This document shows positions 53,160 through 63,116 of a stretch of DNA of 64,000 nucleotides, piece after piece. The translations under genes were made by a program, and so were the position numbers. Where the stretch lies: positions 69,484,692 to 69,548,691 of the forward strand of contig OY987299.1 in NCBI GenBank assembly GCA_963920635.1, read 5' to 3'. The notes below the pieces were generated by a model. It did not search any database. It saw nothing but the letters and a program-made list of their open reading frames with translations, and was not told the DNA's origin. The stretch's first letter is position 1, and each line of letters opens with the position of its first letter. The DNA comes from Pseudeuparius sepicola. Its lineage: Eukaryota > Arthropoda > Insecta > Coleoptera > Anthribidae.

Positions 53160-55000
53160 ACATATGTTATTCAATTTGAATAACAAAATGCTGCAGTGTT
53201 TTAGTGCTTACAATTTGCACCAGCTGTTGGATGAGGCCACGAGGGTTACCCAGTGCTCAGCAACCCTTCTGGATCCATTGTTTTGCAATTGAGAAAAAAA
53301 AAACAAAACTTATAGATGCTTTAGAAATTTTAACCAAGACCTTTTCCACTATAATCTTTGCAACATTCCATGGTCTGATATTTTTTATATGAGTAGCGTG
53401 GATGAGAAGGTGGAGTTTCTGAGTGGCTGGATGTTGCATTTGTTCAACATTCATGCGCCTCTCAAAACGGCTCAGGTGAGTAAACCTAAAGCGCCCTGGC
53501 TTACTGATATTGTGAAGTATATAATGAAGCTCCGTGATGATGCGCTAAGTTCATACAAACAAAGCAAATCTGAAAGATCTTGGGCTTACTATAAAGTGCT
53601 AAGGAATTTTGCCAAATCAACTGTTAGGCGGGAGAAGGCGGCTTTTCTTAGATACCTATCATCTCAAAATGACAGTAGATCCTTCTACAAATCTCTTAGG
53701 CCATTCAATATACAAAAATCTGTAAACTATGATATCCCAAGTCATTTACAACATGCTAACAATATAAATCACTACTTTGTGTCTGTTTTTCAGAATGGCG
53801 ATTTGCCTTGTAAAGATAAAATTCAATTTTACAACAATAATAGGCACAACTGTGATAATACGTTTAAAGTAGATTTTGCTGATATTGATACTGTAGTTGA
53901 AATAATAAAAAATATAAAGTCGAATTCCCAAGGCTCCGATGGCATAACTACAAGTATGATACGGTATTGCCTGCCTGTTATCGCTCCACACATAACACAC
54001 ATTATAAATGTTTGTATCGAACGTGGATATTTTCCAGCCTCCTGGAAGACAGCAGTTGTCACTCCTCTACCCAAGGTGGATCGGATCCTGGTGGATACTC
54101 AGACCTGCGCCGTATTAGCCTGTTGCCGGTGCTGTCCAAAGCCCTTGAAAAAGTTGTCTGCGGGCAGATTGTAAAATTTCTTGAGTGTAGCGAATTGCTC
54201 TCGGAGTACCAATCTGGGTTTCGAAAATCACGAGGCTGTATGTCGTCTTTGGCAAATCTGAGCGATAACATATTGCGAGGCCTTGATAGAGGGGAGGCTA
54301 CAGCGCTGGTTCTTCTGGACTTTAGTAAGGCATTCGACACCATTAACCACAACTTATTAATTGAAAAGTGCAAATATCTTGGCTTTGATGTCACTGCAGT
54401 GAATTTAGTTACATCATATTTAAAAGATCGCCACCAACAAGTCCGCATCAATAATGAGTTATCTATCTCTTCACTGATTCCATCTGGGGTCCCACAGGGC
54501 TTAGTATTGGGTCCGGTGCTGTTCCTAATTTACACTTTCGACTTATTAAATTTTATGAGTAGTTCAAATGCGCAGGCTTTCGCGGACGATACCCAGCTCT
54601 ACCAAACGTTCAACCCTGACGATTATATTACTGCTGAACGTAAATTAAATGGTAACTTGGCCTCTATACACAGTTATTCTGTAAGTCATAGTCTTCACTT
54701 GAATCCAAATAAGTCCAAACTAATTATTTTCTCTCCAAAGAGACAAAGGGAATTCTTAAAGGCTAGCATGAAAATCAAAATTAATAATTCAGACATATTG
54801 GTGGTGTCATCAGCAAATATCCTCAGTTTAACGTTTGATGAGAGTCTTCGGTTTACTGATCACATTGCAGCCTTGGGTAAAAGTTGTTATGTTCGACTGA
54901 AACTGCTATATGCAAATAAAAACATATTGGACTATAAAATGAAAAAAAAAACCTTTGTGAAAGCTTAGTCTTGTCTAAACTTTTTTATAGTGACATTATA
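53160..55000 (+). pseudogene. Endonuclease end, linker and RT of the Jockey-like element at 53-56 kb
   Basis: The endonuclease tail is NLHQLLDEATRVTQCSATLL before a stop at 53290. The linker frame 53389-54090 has PLKTAQVSKPKAPWLTDIVK, QGSDGITTSMIRYCLPVIA and YFPASWKTAVVTPLPKVD. A slip near 54085 goes to the frame ending at 54968, with LVLLDFSKAFDTINHNLLI, SGVPQGLVLGPVLFLIYTFD and the catalytic QAFADDTQLYQTF (FADD), then HSLHLNPNKSKLIIFSP. A stop at 54966 interrupts the thumb. After it LVLSKLFYSDII is read up to the palindrome. Confidence 0.88.
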
Positions 55001-55002
55001 TA

Positions 55003-56248
55003 CATTGTATTTCACTTTAAGTGGCGACAATTCATTATTTTTTAATGGGGCGGCCAATTTTCGAAAACTTTTTTTTTAAATATGGTACTCCAAAAGCTCT
55101 ACATCCCCTGGTACATGCTATTTTAAAATTCGCCCTTTCCCTAGCCTACTACGATAACAAATAAGACCCCAAAAATGAAGAAAGTATATTAGGCATTTTT
55201 TTACGAAAAAAACAAATATCTCTATCGATTTAAGCACATCTGGATACCCCGAATCCCAAGTTTCAATGTCGTAACTTATATCGAGTGTTCACAATTTAGG
55301 TGCAAAAAATGGAAAAAATCGACTTTTTGAGAGTGCCTTGTGTAAACGATACTGAGTCCCTTCCAAATGTTAGGTTGCCAATGGATTGGGAGTCACATAC
55401 TCTATCAATTTGCACAATATCATCCGCTTATCTAATACAGAGTGTTCATAATAAATACGGAAATATTGAAAAAAATATTTGTATTATTTTGTTACTACGT
55501 GTGCCACGAAATTTTAAAAACTAAGTCTATCTTTTTATTCTTGCTTCTAAAACTTAATAATGTACCGACCCTTTTTTATTTTTCCTTACTTTTCTGTACT
55601 AGTCTGTAAAAAAGTAAAAATAAAATAATTAGGTACCTACTTTTAAAATTTTTATTTGAATTGAATTGATTTAAAGTAACACAATGCATATTTCCTGCAA
55701 ATTAGAAGCAAGAATAAAAAAATAGACTTAGTTTTTAAAATTTCGTGGCACACGTAGTAACAAAATAATCGTACCGATTTTTTCGATATTTCTGTATTTA
55801 TTATGAACACTGTGTATAAGATAAGCGGATGATATCGTGCAAATTGATAGAGTAGGTGGCTCCCAATCCATTCGCAACCTAACATTTGGAAGGGACTCAG
55901 TATCGTTTACACAAGGCACTCTCAAAAAGTCGATTTTTTCCATTTTTTGCACCTAAATTGTGAACACTCGATATAAGTTACGACATTGAAACTTGGGATT
56001 TGGGGTATCCAGATGTGCTTAAATCGATAGATATATTTGCTTTTTTCCTAAAAAATGCCTAATATACTTTCTTCATTTTTGGGGTCTTATTTTGTTATCG
56101 TAGTAGGCTAGGGAAAGGGCGACTTTTAAAATAGCATGTACCAGAATGTAGAGCATTTGGAGTACCTTATTTAAAAAAAGTTTTCGAAAATAGGCCGCCC
56201 CGTTAAAAAAATAATGAATTGTCGCCACTTAAAGTGAAACACACACTG
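55003..56248. mobile_element. Palindromic DNA element, 1.25 kb, TA-flanked
   Basis: The arms of about 548 bases (55003-55551 and 55701-56248) are near-perfect mirrors around a 150-base spacer. The ends are CATTGTATTTCACTTTAAG and CTTAAAGTGAAACACACACTG. TA is at 55001-55002 and 56249-56250. Mirrored frames (55300-55524 plus and 55728-55952 minus) encode almost the same peptide simply because of the palindrome. No transposase. Confidence 0.83.
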
Positions 56249-56250
56249 TA

Positions 56251-56600
56251 TATACCCTGTCTGGACAGTGTTACTTTAAATAGACTTCATAAAATACAAA
56301 ATACCTGTTGTAGATTGATAAATAACTTGAGGAAATTTGACCACATTACTCCAGCCTTACAGTCACTAAATTGGCTCAAAATGAAAGATAGCTTCAGCGT
56401 TCATTTGCTTTCATTTACTGCAAAGGTCCTGCACTCTCAAACTCCACACTATCTGAGCAGTAAGTTGGTATTTCGAGGCTCAGTCACCAAGTAAACACTC
56501 GCTATCCGTCTAATTTGACAATGCCCCATCACTGCACCGCTATGTTTCAAAGATCATTCCCCTTTAACGTTGTTCAATAAGAAATGCAAAAATAATTTAT
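56251..56600 (+). pseudogene. C-terminal end of the split Jockey-like RT
   Basis: It reads YIPCLDSVTLNRLHKIQNTC, then LINNLRKFDHITPALQSLNW and LHSQTPHYLSSKLVFRGSVT to a stop at 56492. MPHHCTAMFQRSFPFNVV follows in the next frame. These are the standard C-terminal blocks of Jockey-like ORF2. Confidence 0.82.
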
Positions 56601-57225
56601 TTTTTACAGTCTTTTCTCGACAATGCCACCGTCTAGTAGGATGTTACATTTTTCTGTGTGTTTCTTGTTGTAGCACACTACCAGCCTTAAACCATCTGGA
56701 ATTACTGACTGGCAGGCTTCTGTAAATTTTAGACGTACTTCGTTTATAATTTCTGTAGAGGTTTTGATATACTAGAATTTTATGCATTTTGGTCCATTAT
56801 AGTTTCAAAAAATTCAGTTTTTTGAAATGGCACAGAGAAAAACAACCTTTATCTTTTTTATTGGATCTTTGCACACCAATACTTTAATACTTTGGGTGGT
56901 CCTGGTAATTTCATGACACACTTCAGATTCCTTTAAAATTCCCATTTTGCCAATCTTTGGCACCCTGTAAAATGGAATCCCGTGCATATTTTTTGTTAAA
57001 ATTTGGTAAATGGGGGTTTTGTGGTGTTCTGATTAATGCTGTGGTGTCAGGTTTTAAATACGAACACGCTAAACAATTTTAGTAAAAATCGGGGGTATAA
57101 AAAATCAGTCGACCCTGCATTGCACGTTGACAATAATAGGAAGGTCAAAAGATGCAGTTTTTGAAGATCTTTGAAATAAAAAGAGTTCATTCGACTGTCT
57201 CCAAAAATAAAATTGAAAAATCCAC
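56600..57225. repeat. Half copy of foldback family A
   Basis: It shares CTGACTGGCAGGCTTCTGTA, AAATGGGGGTTTTGTGGTGT and ATCGGGGGTATAAAAAAT with the elements at 9478-11818 and 11827-13069, in the order of one arm. The other arm and the TA-flanked outer end are missing. Confidence 0.65.
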
Positions 57226-57639
57226 GTCATCCCTGGCCATAGTAGCAAAAATTAACATTTTAATGTGTTTTTGAATAATAACTTTTTACAAAAGGGGATA
57301 ATGAAAAATGGCTTTAATAAAAAAAAGTTCAGAAAATTAGGGCTTTTGAGTTATGTAACAAAACTAGTATGTTGATGGTAAAAATGTATTTTTTAGCAGC
57401 GCGACGCCTAGCGTCGTAGTTGCAAAGAGGCGGTAAATGGGCCAATTTATTCCTCTATATCATATCCCATACATAATATTCCCATATCTTCGACCGTTTT
57501 CCACGAACAAAGGCCCTGTATTGTGCAACGTGTGAATAAAATTTCCAATGAATTGGTTTCCAAAAATTTGCTTAAAACCAGTCATAATGGACATCGTGGA
57601 CTTATATAAGTAATAACCAAATTTTACAATATTTTCACT

Positions 57640-58053
57640 ATAATCCAGGAACTAATATGACGTCAAGTTTGGACCTTAATATCACCAGAGAAAGTGTTAG
57701 AAGATATCAGGAATAAAACAAAATAAAAGCTTTTAAGCCAAAATTTTTGCATACATTGGAGCTAGGAGATGAAGAAAGAAGATTAGAGTTTTGCTATTGG
57801 CCACAGCGAAAATATCTAAACAAAGGTCACTTTTTAGATGAAATTTTTGTTTACCACAAATGGGGCGATCTCAAAATTGCCAACACGGGTCAGCTAACAA
57901 TCCAGAATTCATCACAAATGCGAGGAGACATTATTCACAAAAAAATAATGTTTGGTGTTGAATACTAAATGACAAAATAAAGGTTATTTTTTCTTTAATG
58001 GAAATTTGAATGCTTGGGTTTTAAATTTTCTCGAGAATGAGTTTACGAACATA
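57640..58053 (+). pseudogene. Mariner-like transposase, N-terminal and middle part
   Basis: It reads ESVRRYQ, a stop, IKAFKPKFLHTLELGDEERR and LEFCYWPQRKYLNKGHFLDE. It then passes slips and stops to IGYFFFNGNLNAW-like sequence and RENEFTN. The linker and catalytic-core order match the copy at 30225-30840 (LRFLQNEFTI there). The first catalytic Asp is lost: the segment that should read T-D-E-A reads VYHKWGDLK. Confidence 0.65.
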
Positions 58054-58430
58054 TCGTCGGTACAATGCCAAAACACCGAATGTGCAAGTTTCAAGTTTTT
58101 GAGAGAATGCGTTTTTAATATTCACTTCAATTTTAAAAATTGAGACCTTAGTGTAGGTCTACCACCACGAAATATTTTGCATTGCAGCATGAAACTTGAT
58201 TTCATTTTCTTTTTTTTTGTTCAAAAAATGCACATTCGTTTTTTTGGCTTTGCAAAATAAGTGAAAAATTTTTATTTGTGAAAATTAAAAAAATACACAT
58301 TTGAAGGGAAAATGGTTTAATGCATTTTTAATGCCTTGAAAATTGTCGAAATACAAAAAATAAAAGATCATTCTAGCAGACAAATATCTTGAATGGAATG
58401 GAGTTTTCTAATCTTAGTCATCGTCAGCCT

Positions 58431-60538
58431 CAGAGTCTTCGTCTCTATCAGGCTCAGGGCTCAGGTAAGTTATCCCCAATGTCACGGCTTGTTCTTAAAG
58501 ATTTATAAGTCATGATAAGCCCTAGGAATCGTTAAGTCCTCACACATCTTTTGGGAATATTTTTTCTTCGTTTCACTAATAGGTAGTACAGTAGCAAAAG
58601 CTCTCTTTATTAAAACTGTTTTGGGACGACCACGGTTTTTAGTTTTACGGCAGTCTGCTTCAACAAAATCTCCGGAAAAATCAGTTTTGTAATAGAGTTA
58701 TGATGGCTGCTCTTTTAAATAGCGAAGCCAGCAAATTCTCCTCCAGGGAATTTTTGAAACTAAGAGAAATGCTTGAAAAACCTTTGAAGTTAAAAAAATC
58801 ACCGAACAAAATGTTTTTTACATCGAAAGGCTCCAGTGAAACATGAACATCTGGAATTAATTGTGCCCAACCATCAGGAGTATACACTGGTATATACTTT
58901 GCCTTTATTTCAATCTTGGAGGGAACGGAGTCACAGTCTATTTCACTGTGACCAGTTTCAAAAAAACGGTGATCGATAATCTGCAAGGACTGATGATTGC
59001 TTAGGAGATGCATACACATAGAAACAAACACAGAATTTTTCTGTTGTCCACCACATCCATCTGACATCATACGGACTGCTGTGATTTCAGTATGTGACAT
59101 GAGGCTATTTCATTTGCCTCTCGTTTACCCTGAGTTTCATCCCAGAGATACCATATAACCGTTGACTGACGTATTAATAAGACTTCTCACAGCTATAACT
59201 TCATGTCCCGGAAAGAAGATGATGCCTATGGTCAACAACGTATTTTGCATTGTATTTTGTCTCCGGGCAGCGCATGGTGAGCCAGAGAACTGTCAAACAT
59301 GACAGCCGTGAGCAGTCTTTATTAATACGTCAGTCAACGATATAACTTTTTGATGACCCAAATTGTACATTGTCAGATTGTAGGCTGCTAACTTTCGCAA
59401 ATTTGACCCATGGATCCTTTCAGTGTGTTAAGGACAGCTTGGAGGTCAAAATTAAAGGCTAAAACTTGAGGATCTTCTTTTGCAATGATTTTGTCTTCAT
59501 CACGGACCTCTTTTGCAGTGGTTTTTCTTTCTAGCTGTCTTTTAAATTCATCTTCTTTTAAAATTTTTCCTGTTCGGTTAAGGAGTTTTGTGCCAAGCAT
59601 CTTCTGCATTGGTTCTTCGTTTTGAAGAGACCCAAATTGTATTCTTGAAATATTTGTCGGTATTTTTCAAAGGTCACTGGTTTGATTTTCTTTGTAATGC
59701 AAATTTCCTTATACATTCTGTGCATTATTGATAAATTTAGGGAAAGGTCTAGATACTGTTTGGTACTAGAAGCGCGGCAATAATGCGACTCTACCGATGG
59801 CAAAGAAAGAATGTGTTATCATATGAACACTTCAGCATTTTGGGGTAGTTTATTAGGCTTAGTAAGGCATCCGTTATATTCGATGTGGCCATAAAAAACT
59901 CTCTGCATACATTGTGTCTTGTCATATCAACAGTAAAAAATATTTGCATGTGAAAGTTTTTCGAGAATTTTTGATATTTCGCGTTGTGCGGTTTATAAAT
60001 TTTGTTCTATGTGGCTTCTTATTAATTGTCGCTGGTCATCAATGCATTTCAAACTACGAAATTCCGTATAAATTTGCTGGCGATTCCCTTCATTAACACG
60101 TTGAATACATTTGTGTTTTGGTTTGCCGAGGCATGGAGTTGGTAAAAGAGAATGAGCAGGCTTCTCAACGCATATATGCCTAGTGTAGGATTCGCCCCTC
60201 ACTATTTTTGCCTTCCTAATGTTCTTTTGCCAACCCATCTTGTTCCTTTGTCGTTTCTTCACAGGTTTCTTCTTTTTAGTTTTTCCATTGCTTTGGACAC
60301 TCTGGGGTTCTTCATCAAGATTATGATCAGAATAATTACATGTATCGCTTCCAGATCCACTTGTTGATGGTTCATAATTTTCCAAGGAGGAATTGGAAAG
60401 TTCCAAATCATCTAAAACTCCTTCTTCGGATATCGCTGGAAGAGTTGCAGGGTGTGTAGTAGAGGTAGATGGCTGCTGTTCGTTCTCAACATTTGTCTGT
60501 TGCAAGTCGGCAATATGGATGACCAATTCTTGTTTCAG
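58431..60538 (-). pseudogene. Transposase-like protein with FDLQ and SDGCGGQ motifs
   Basis: The N-terminal part (60538-59993) is acidic and Ser-rich, then basic (KKKKPVKKRQRNKMGWQKNI), with RGESYTRH and CLGKPKHKC. RHNVCREFFMATSNITDA follows near 59890, then VESHYCRASSTKQYLDLSLN and YRQIFQEYNLGLF (59803-59558). The next frame has LAFNFDLQAVLNTLKGSMGQ (Asp), and after a one-base slip KLAAYNLTMYNLGHQKVI. A 180-bp element then interrupts. YLWDETQGKREANEIAS and VRMMSDGCGGQQKNSVFVSM (Asp) with FFETGHSEIDCDS (His/Glu) follow, and GRPKTVLIKRAFATVLPI near the acidic end. I know this as a common unnamed insect and cnidarian transposon protein. The motifs suggest an RNase H-like nuclease, by inference. 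Confidence 0.6.
59160..59339. mobile_element. 180-bp miniature element with 24-base inverted ends, 7-base duplication
   Basis: The ends are CGTTGACTGACGTATTAATA and the mirror, flanked by ATATAAC at 59153-59159 and 59340-59346. Deleting it with one ATATAAC restores the transposase reading (HQKVI then WYLWDETQG). Superfamily unclear. Confidence 0.78.
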
Positions 60539-60740
60539 CTGGGAAGAACAATTTAATTTGAACCACTTAAAACTTGTAATTCTCAGATTGGACTAATTTG
60601 TTTTTTCCGAATATACAATAAAATTTAGTAATAACAACACAGTGTCAACTGTAAAGCTGTAAATTACAATTTACACTCTTGATAGTACATTTCCATACAA
60701 ACTTGCATGCCACTACACTCGCTTGCACATAAACACAGTA

Positions 60741-61328
60741 CAGGGTGGTCTAAATTGGTAACTTTTCCTATTTCTTGATGAGATAGACAAACAGTAGCTA
60801 AGGTGTCTTGGTGCTTGATTTTCGAGAAAAGTTGACTGCCGCAAACCACATCCTGATATTATCTTTTCATTTTCTTCAAGGTCCCATAACTTTTTTATCT
60901 GTGACTTTTTTAGTTTTAGTGAAAACATCCTTAAAGCCCTTTTTTGCTGAACTAGATGGTAAGTTTCTAAATATTTCCATTTTCAAGTTATAACAAAAAA
61001 AAAATTTAATGGGAAATTTTAATTAGTTATAACTTTAAAACGGTAAACTACAGAAAACTTCTATATCAACCAATGAATTCTACGCAAAAATTGCACTAAA
61101 AATGTTTTTAGAGAACTGAAAAATATTCACAAATAAAAAAGTTACAAGGCATTTATGAGGCATTTGAAGAAACACCCTGTATTTCCTAAACTAATCAAGC
61201 TATCCAGATGCGGTTTGCGGCATTAAACTTTTCTCGAAAATCGAGCACCAGACACCTTAGCTACTTTTTATTTACCTTGTCGAGAAATAGGAAAAACGCC
61301 CTAAAAGCAACCAATTTGGACCACCCTC
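60741..61328. mobile_element. Foldback DNA element, 588 bp, TA-flanked
   Basis: The ends are CAGGGTGGTCTAAATTGGTA and the mirror CCAATTTGGACCACCCTC, with TA at 60739-60740 and 61329-61330. The inner part GATGCGGTTTGCGGCATTAA resembles the terminal repeat of the mariner-like element at 38062-41525 (ATGCGGTTTGCGGCAATGAA), so it is probably a non-autonomous relative. Confidence 0.78.
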
Positions 61329-61408
61329 TACATACTATTATTATTTTGTCTTACCCTTATTAGTATTATTAGAATTATTACCATACTTGCTAGTATAATT
61401 GAGCTTAC

Positions 61409-61463
61409 CTTTCGAATGCAATTTCCTACTCAGCTCCAATATTTTTTGTGTACGAGAACTCAT
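61409..61463 (-). CDS. Possible first exon of the CGGQ-type transposase
   Basis: An ATG at 61463 gives MSSRTQKILELSRKLHSK up to a donor-like AG-GTAAGC. It is on the right strand and just upstream of the main gene. The splice phase to the candidate acceptor at 60539 does not match, so it may join elsewhere or be decayed. The intron would contain the foldback element. Confidence 0.3.
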
Positions 61464-61783
61464 CTTATACCATAAACAATTTCACCAATGTGATAAATTT
61501 TAACTGCCAAAAACACCAATGTGGCACATTCACTGTTTTGGATTTTGAAAACTCACTCAAACATCATTGCCAGAAACACCAATGTGGTACATGAGTGTAC
61601 ATTCGCTCCTTAGGCATTGAAGCAACTACTGCAGGATTCGTACATTCTCGAAACAGACATCGGGCTTGAAGGGGGGGTTAGACGGGTGAGGCACATTCGT
61701 TACTTTGGCATTAATAAATTTCATGGTTACCACGTCTGCTAAAGCAATTTTGCATATTCGTGGTTTTGGAATTGTACCGACGG

Positions 61784-62010
61784 TATTAGATGATTTACCA
61801 TTAAGATACCACCTTAATTTGAAGTTTCAGTTAGATTGTAGTCCTAAGAGACTGGCTAAATTAAAATTTTGAAAACTGTGGGAAAGAGGGCATAGAGGGT
61901 AAAATAGTCCTTTCATTGAGTGCCCACCGAGATCCCCTGATTTGATGCCACTAGACCTTTTTCTCTTGGATTTACTTAAAGAAAAAGTTCATAGAACAAA
62001 ATAACACAAT
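61784..62010 (+). pseudogene. Mariner-like transposase, C-terminal part
   Basis: It reads LDDLPLRYHLNLKFQLDC, then a stop and CPPRSPDLMPLDLFLLDLLK, containing the third catalytic Asp, up to KEKVHRTK. It completes the reading begun at 57640. Stops make it inactive. Confidence 0.7.
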
Positions 62011-62753
62011 GCATTGAAGAAAATGGTGGCTTGTTAGAAGTTACAAAAATTTAGTAGTTTTTGTGGTGGAATTTTCACTTTTTTCTTTTGTTCTGTACTA
62101 CCATAAGACCAATATTAATATCACCAAGTTATTAAGGTTTAATTTTAGTTGTTTTATTCATGGCTAACTATGAGTTTTTTGAAAATAAATAAGTACCTAA
62201 TATGCATTCTTAATTTTTCTACAAAATCGTTATTACTAATTTGTTGGTAAAATTTGGTACATGCCTGTTTTTGAGGTGTTCAGAATGCAGGGGTGTGCAT
62301 AGATTTTCTTCTAAAAAAATTGCTAATATTTAAAATCGCACAATTAATAAACTTTTATAAGGTGACCCCAAAACAAATAGGTCGCACTGTATTTACGACA
62401 GCAACAAAAAAAGAAAACATTTTGGGTTCGATAATATGGTAATATAAATGTATTAATATATCGATAATCTGATATATCGGTATTCTCATAATTATTCATA
62501 TATTGATATTCCAATAATCGATGTATCGATATAGCAATATTTTATATTTTAAATATTGATTTTCCCCAACCCTAACACAGTGAGTATTACGGCCGGAAAT
62601 TTTATATAATAAGTTACGTAACGAACTTTGCATAAACAGTTACCCAATATTTTACTTTATGTAACTAGTTATGTAAATAGGACATTTCAATATTTGCTTT
62701 GGTTTTGAAACATGTTACCGTATATTTCAAAATTAGGAAAATAATTTTATGTA
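62011..62753. other. AT-rich DNA, including an ATATCGAT-rich patch
   Basis: No gene was seen. At 62440-62580 ATATCGATAAT and ATATTGATATT variants alternate and end in CCCCAACCCTAA. This echoes the patch at 46664-46860. Confidence 0.4.
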
Positions 62754-63115
62754 CAGGGTGTCCCATTTTGGGTGTTTTTGGGTGTTTTTCTCAAAAATCT
62801 CGGTTATTATTAAAGCTAGAGTGTTGCGGTTTTCACGTAACTGTACTACTTTTTTGAGAGGAATTTGGTGGACCAATCAGATTTTAGATAAGTTTTATAG
62901 TTTCCGCGCATTGGCGCAGGACTGGAAATTTTCAATTTTTGGAAACCTCTCTCCTGGCTACAATTTATATAGAATATCGACAAATTTAATCAACTATTTT
63001 TATAGATTTTTTGGCGTAGAATCGAATGGAATAATTAGTTTTTTGATAGCGTTAATAGTTTTTGAGATATGAACTATGGTTTCCATTAAAAAAAATATAA
63101 CTTTGTTCTGACCCT
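62754..63115. repeat. One-sided end of a CAGGGTGTCCC-type foldback element
   Basis: TA then CAGGGTGTCCCATTTTGGG, like the other TA-flanked elements, but no mirrored partner before the next coding sequence. It stops near 63115 where RT sequence begins. Confidence 0.45.
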
Positions 63116-63116
63116 T

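Larger units (their letters stand above)
53160..56600 (+). mobile_element. Jockey-like non-LTR retrotransposon, split by a palindromic element
   Basis: The segments are 53160-55000 and 56251-56600. They encode the C-terminal end of the endonuclease, the linker, the RT and the C-terminal region. Removing 55003-56248 and one TA joins SDII and YIPCLDSVTLNRL in frame. It is 5'-truncated, and its 3' end near 56600 abuts a family A foldback half. Confidence 0.85.
53102..57518. mobile_element. TA-flanked inverted-repeat element, split by a Jockey-like insert
   Basis: The right end CACGAACAAAGGCCCTG (TA at 57519-57520) mirrors the left end GGCCTCTGTTCGTGGAAAAC (TA at 53100-53101). The match runs about 50 bases, through CGGTCGAAGATATGG. 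The left arm is cut near 53160 by the Jockey-like element. The right arm (57226-57518) also contains a GC hairpin, CGACGCCTAGCGTCG, at about 57404. The right terminus fits the CAGGG class; the left terminus has diverged to TGCCCGG. Confidence 0.55.
58054..61783 (-). mobile_element. DNA transposon with inverted termini and an unusual CGGQ-type transposase, 3.73 kb
   Basis: The left end TCGTCGGTACAATGCCAAAA continues to CACCGAATGTGC. It is mirrored at the right by GTGGTTTTGGAATTGTACCG then ACGG. The flanks are TA at 58052-58053 and 61784-61785, and the disrupted mariner-like gene rejoins across them. Further copies of GCACATTCG-NN-TTTTGGC-like motifs lie just inside each end (58080, 58225, 61603, 61694 and 61755), likely transposase-binding repeats. 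It carries one transposase-like gene on the minus strand, a small nested element at 59160-59339 and a foldback at 60741-61328. Confidence 0.75.
57640..62390 (+). mobile_element. Mariner-like transposase region split by a 3.7-kb transposon
   Basis: Its coding parts are 57640-58053 and 61784-62010. Deleting 58054-61783 and one TA joins NEFTN and ILDDLPLRYHL in frame. The right end may be at 62390, where GGTCGCACTG meets TA. The left end was not found. Confidence 0.65.

Noticed and set aside
55300..55952. Two opposite-strand frames giving nearly the same peptide
   Set aside because: They are the two arms of a palindrome read from each side.
61409..61463. Confident splicing of a first exon to 60538
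   Set aside because: The donor leaves phase 1 while the acceptor frame needs phase 0. It is listed only as a possible exon with low confidence.
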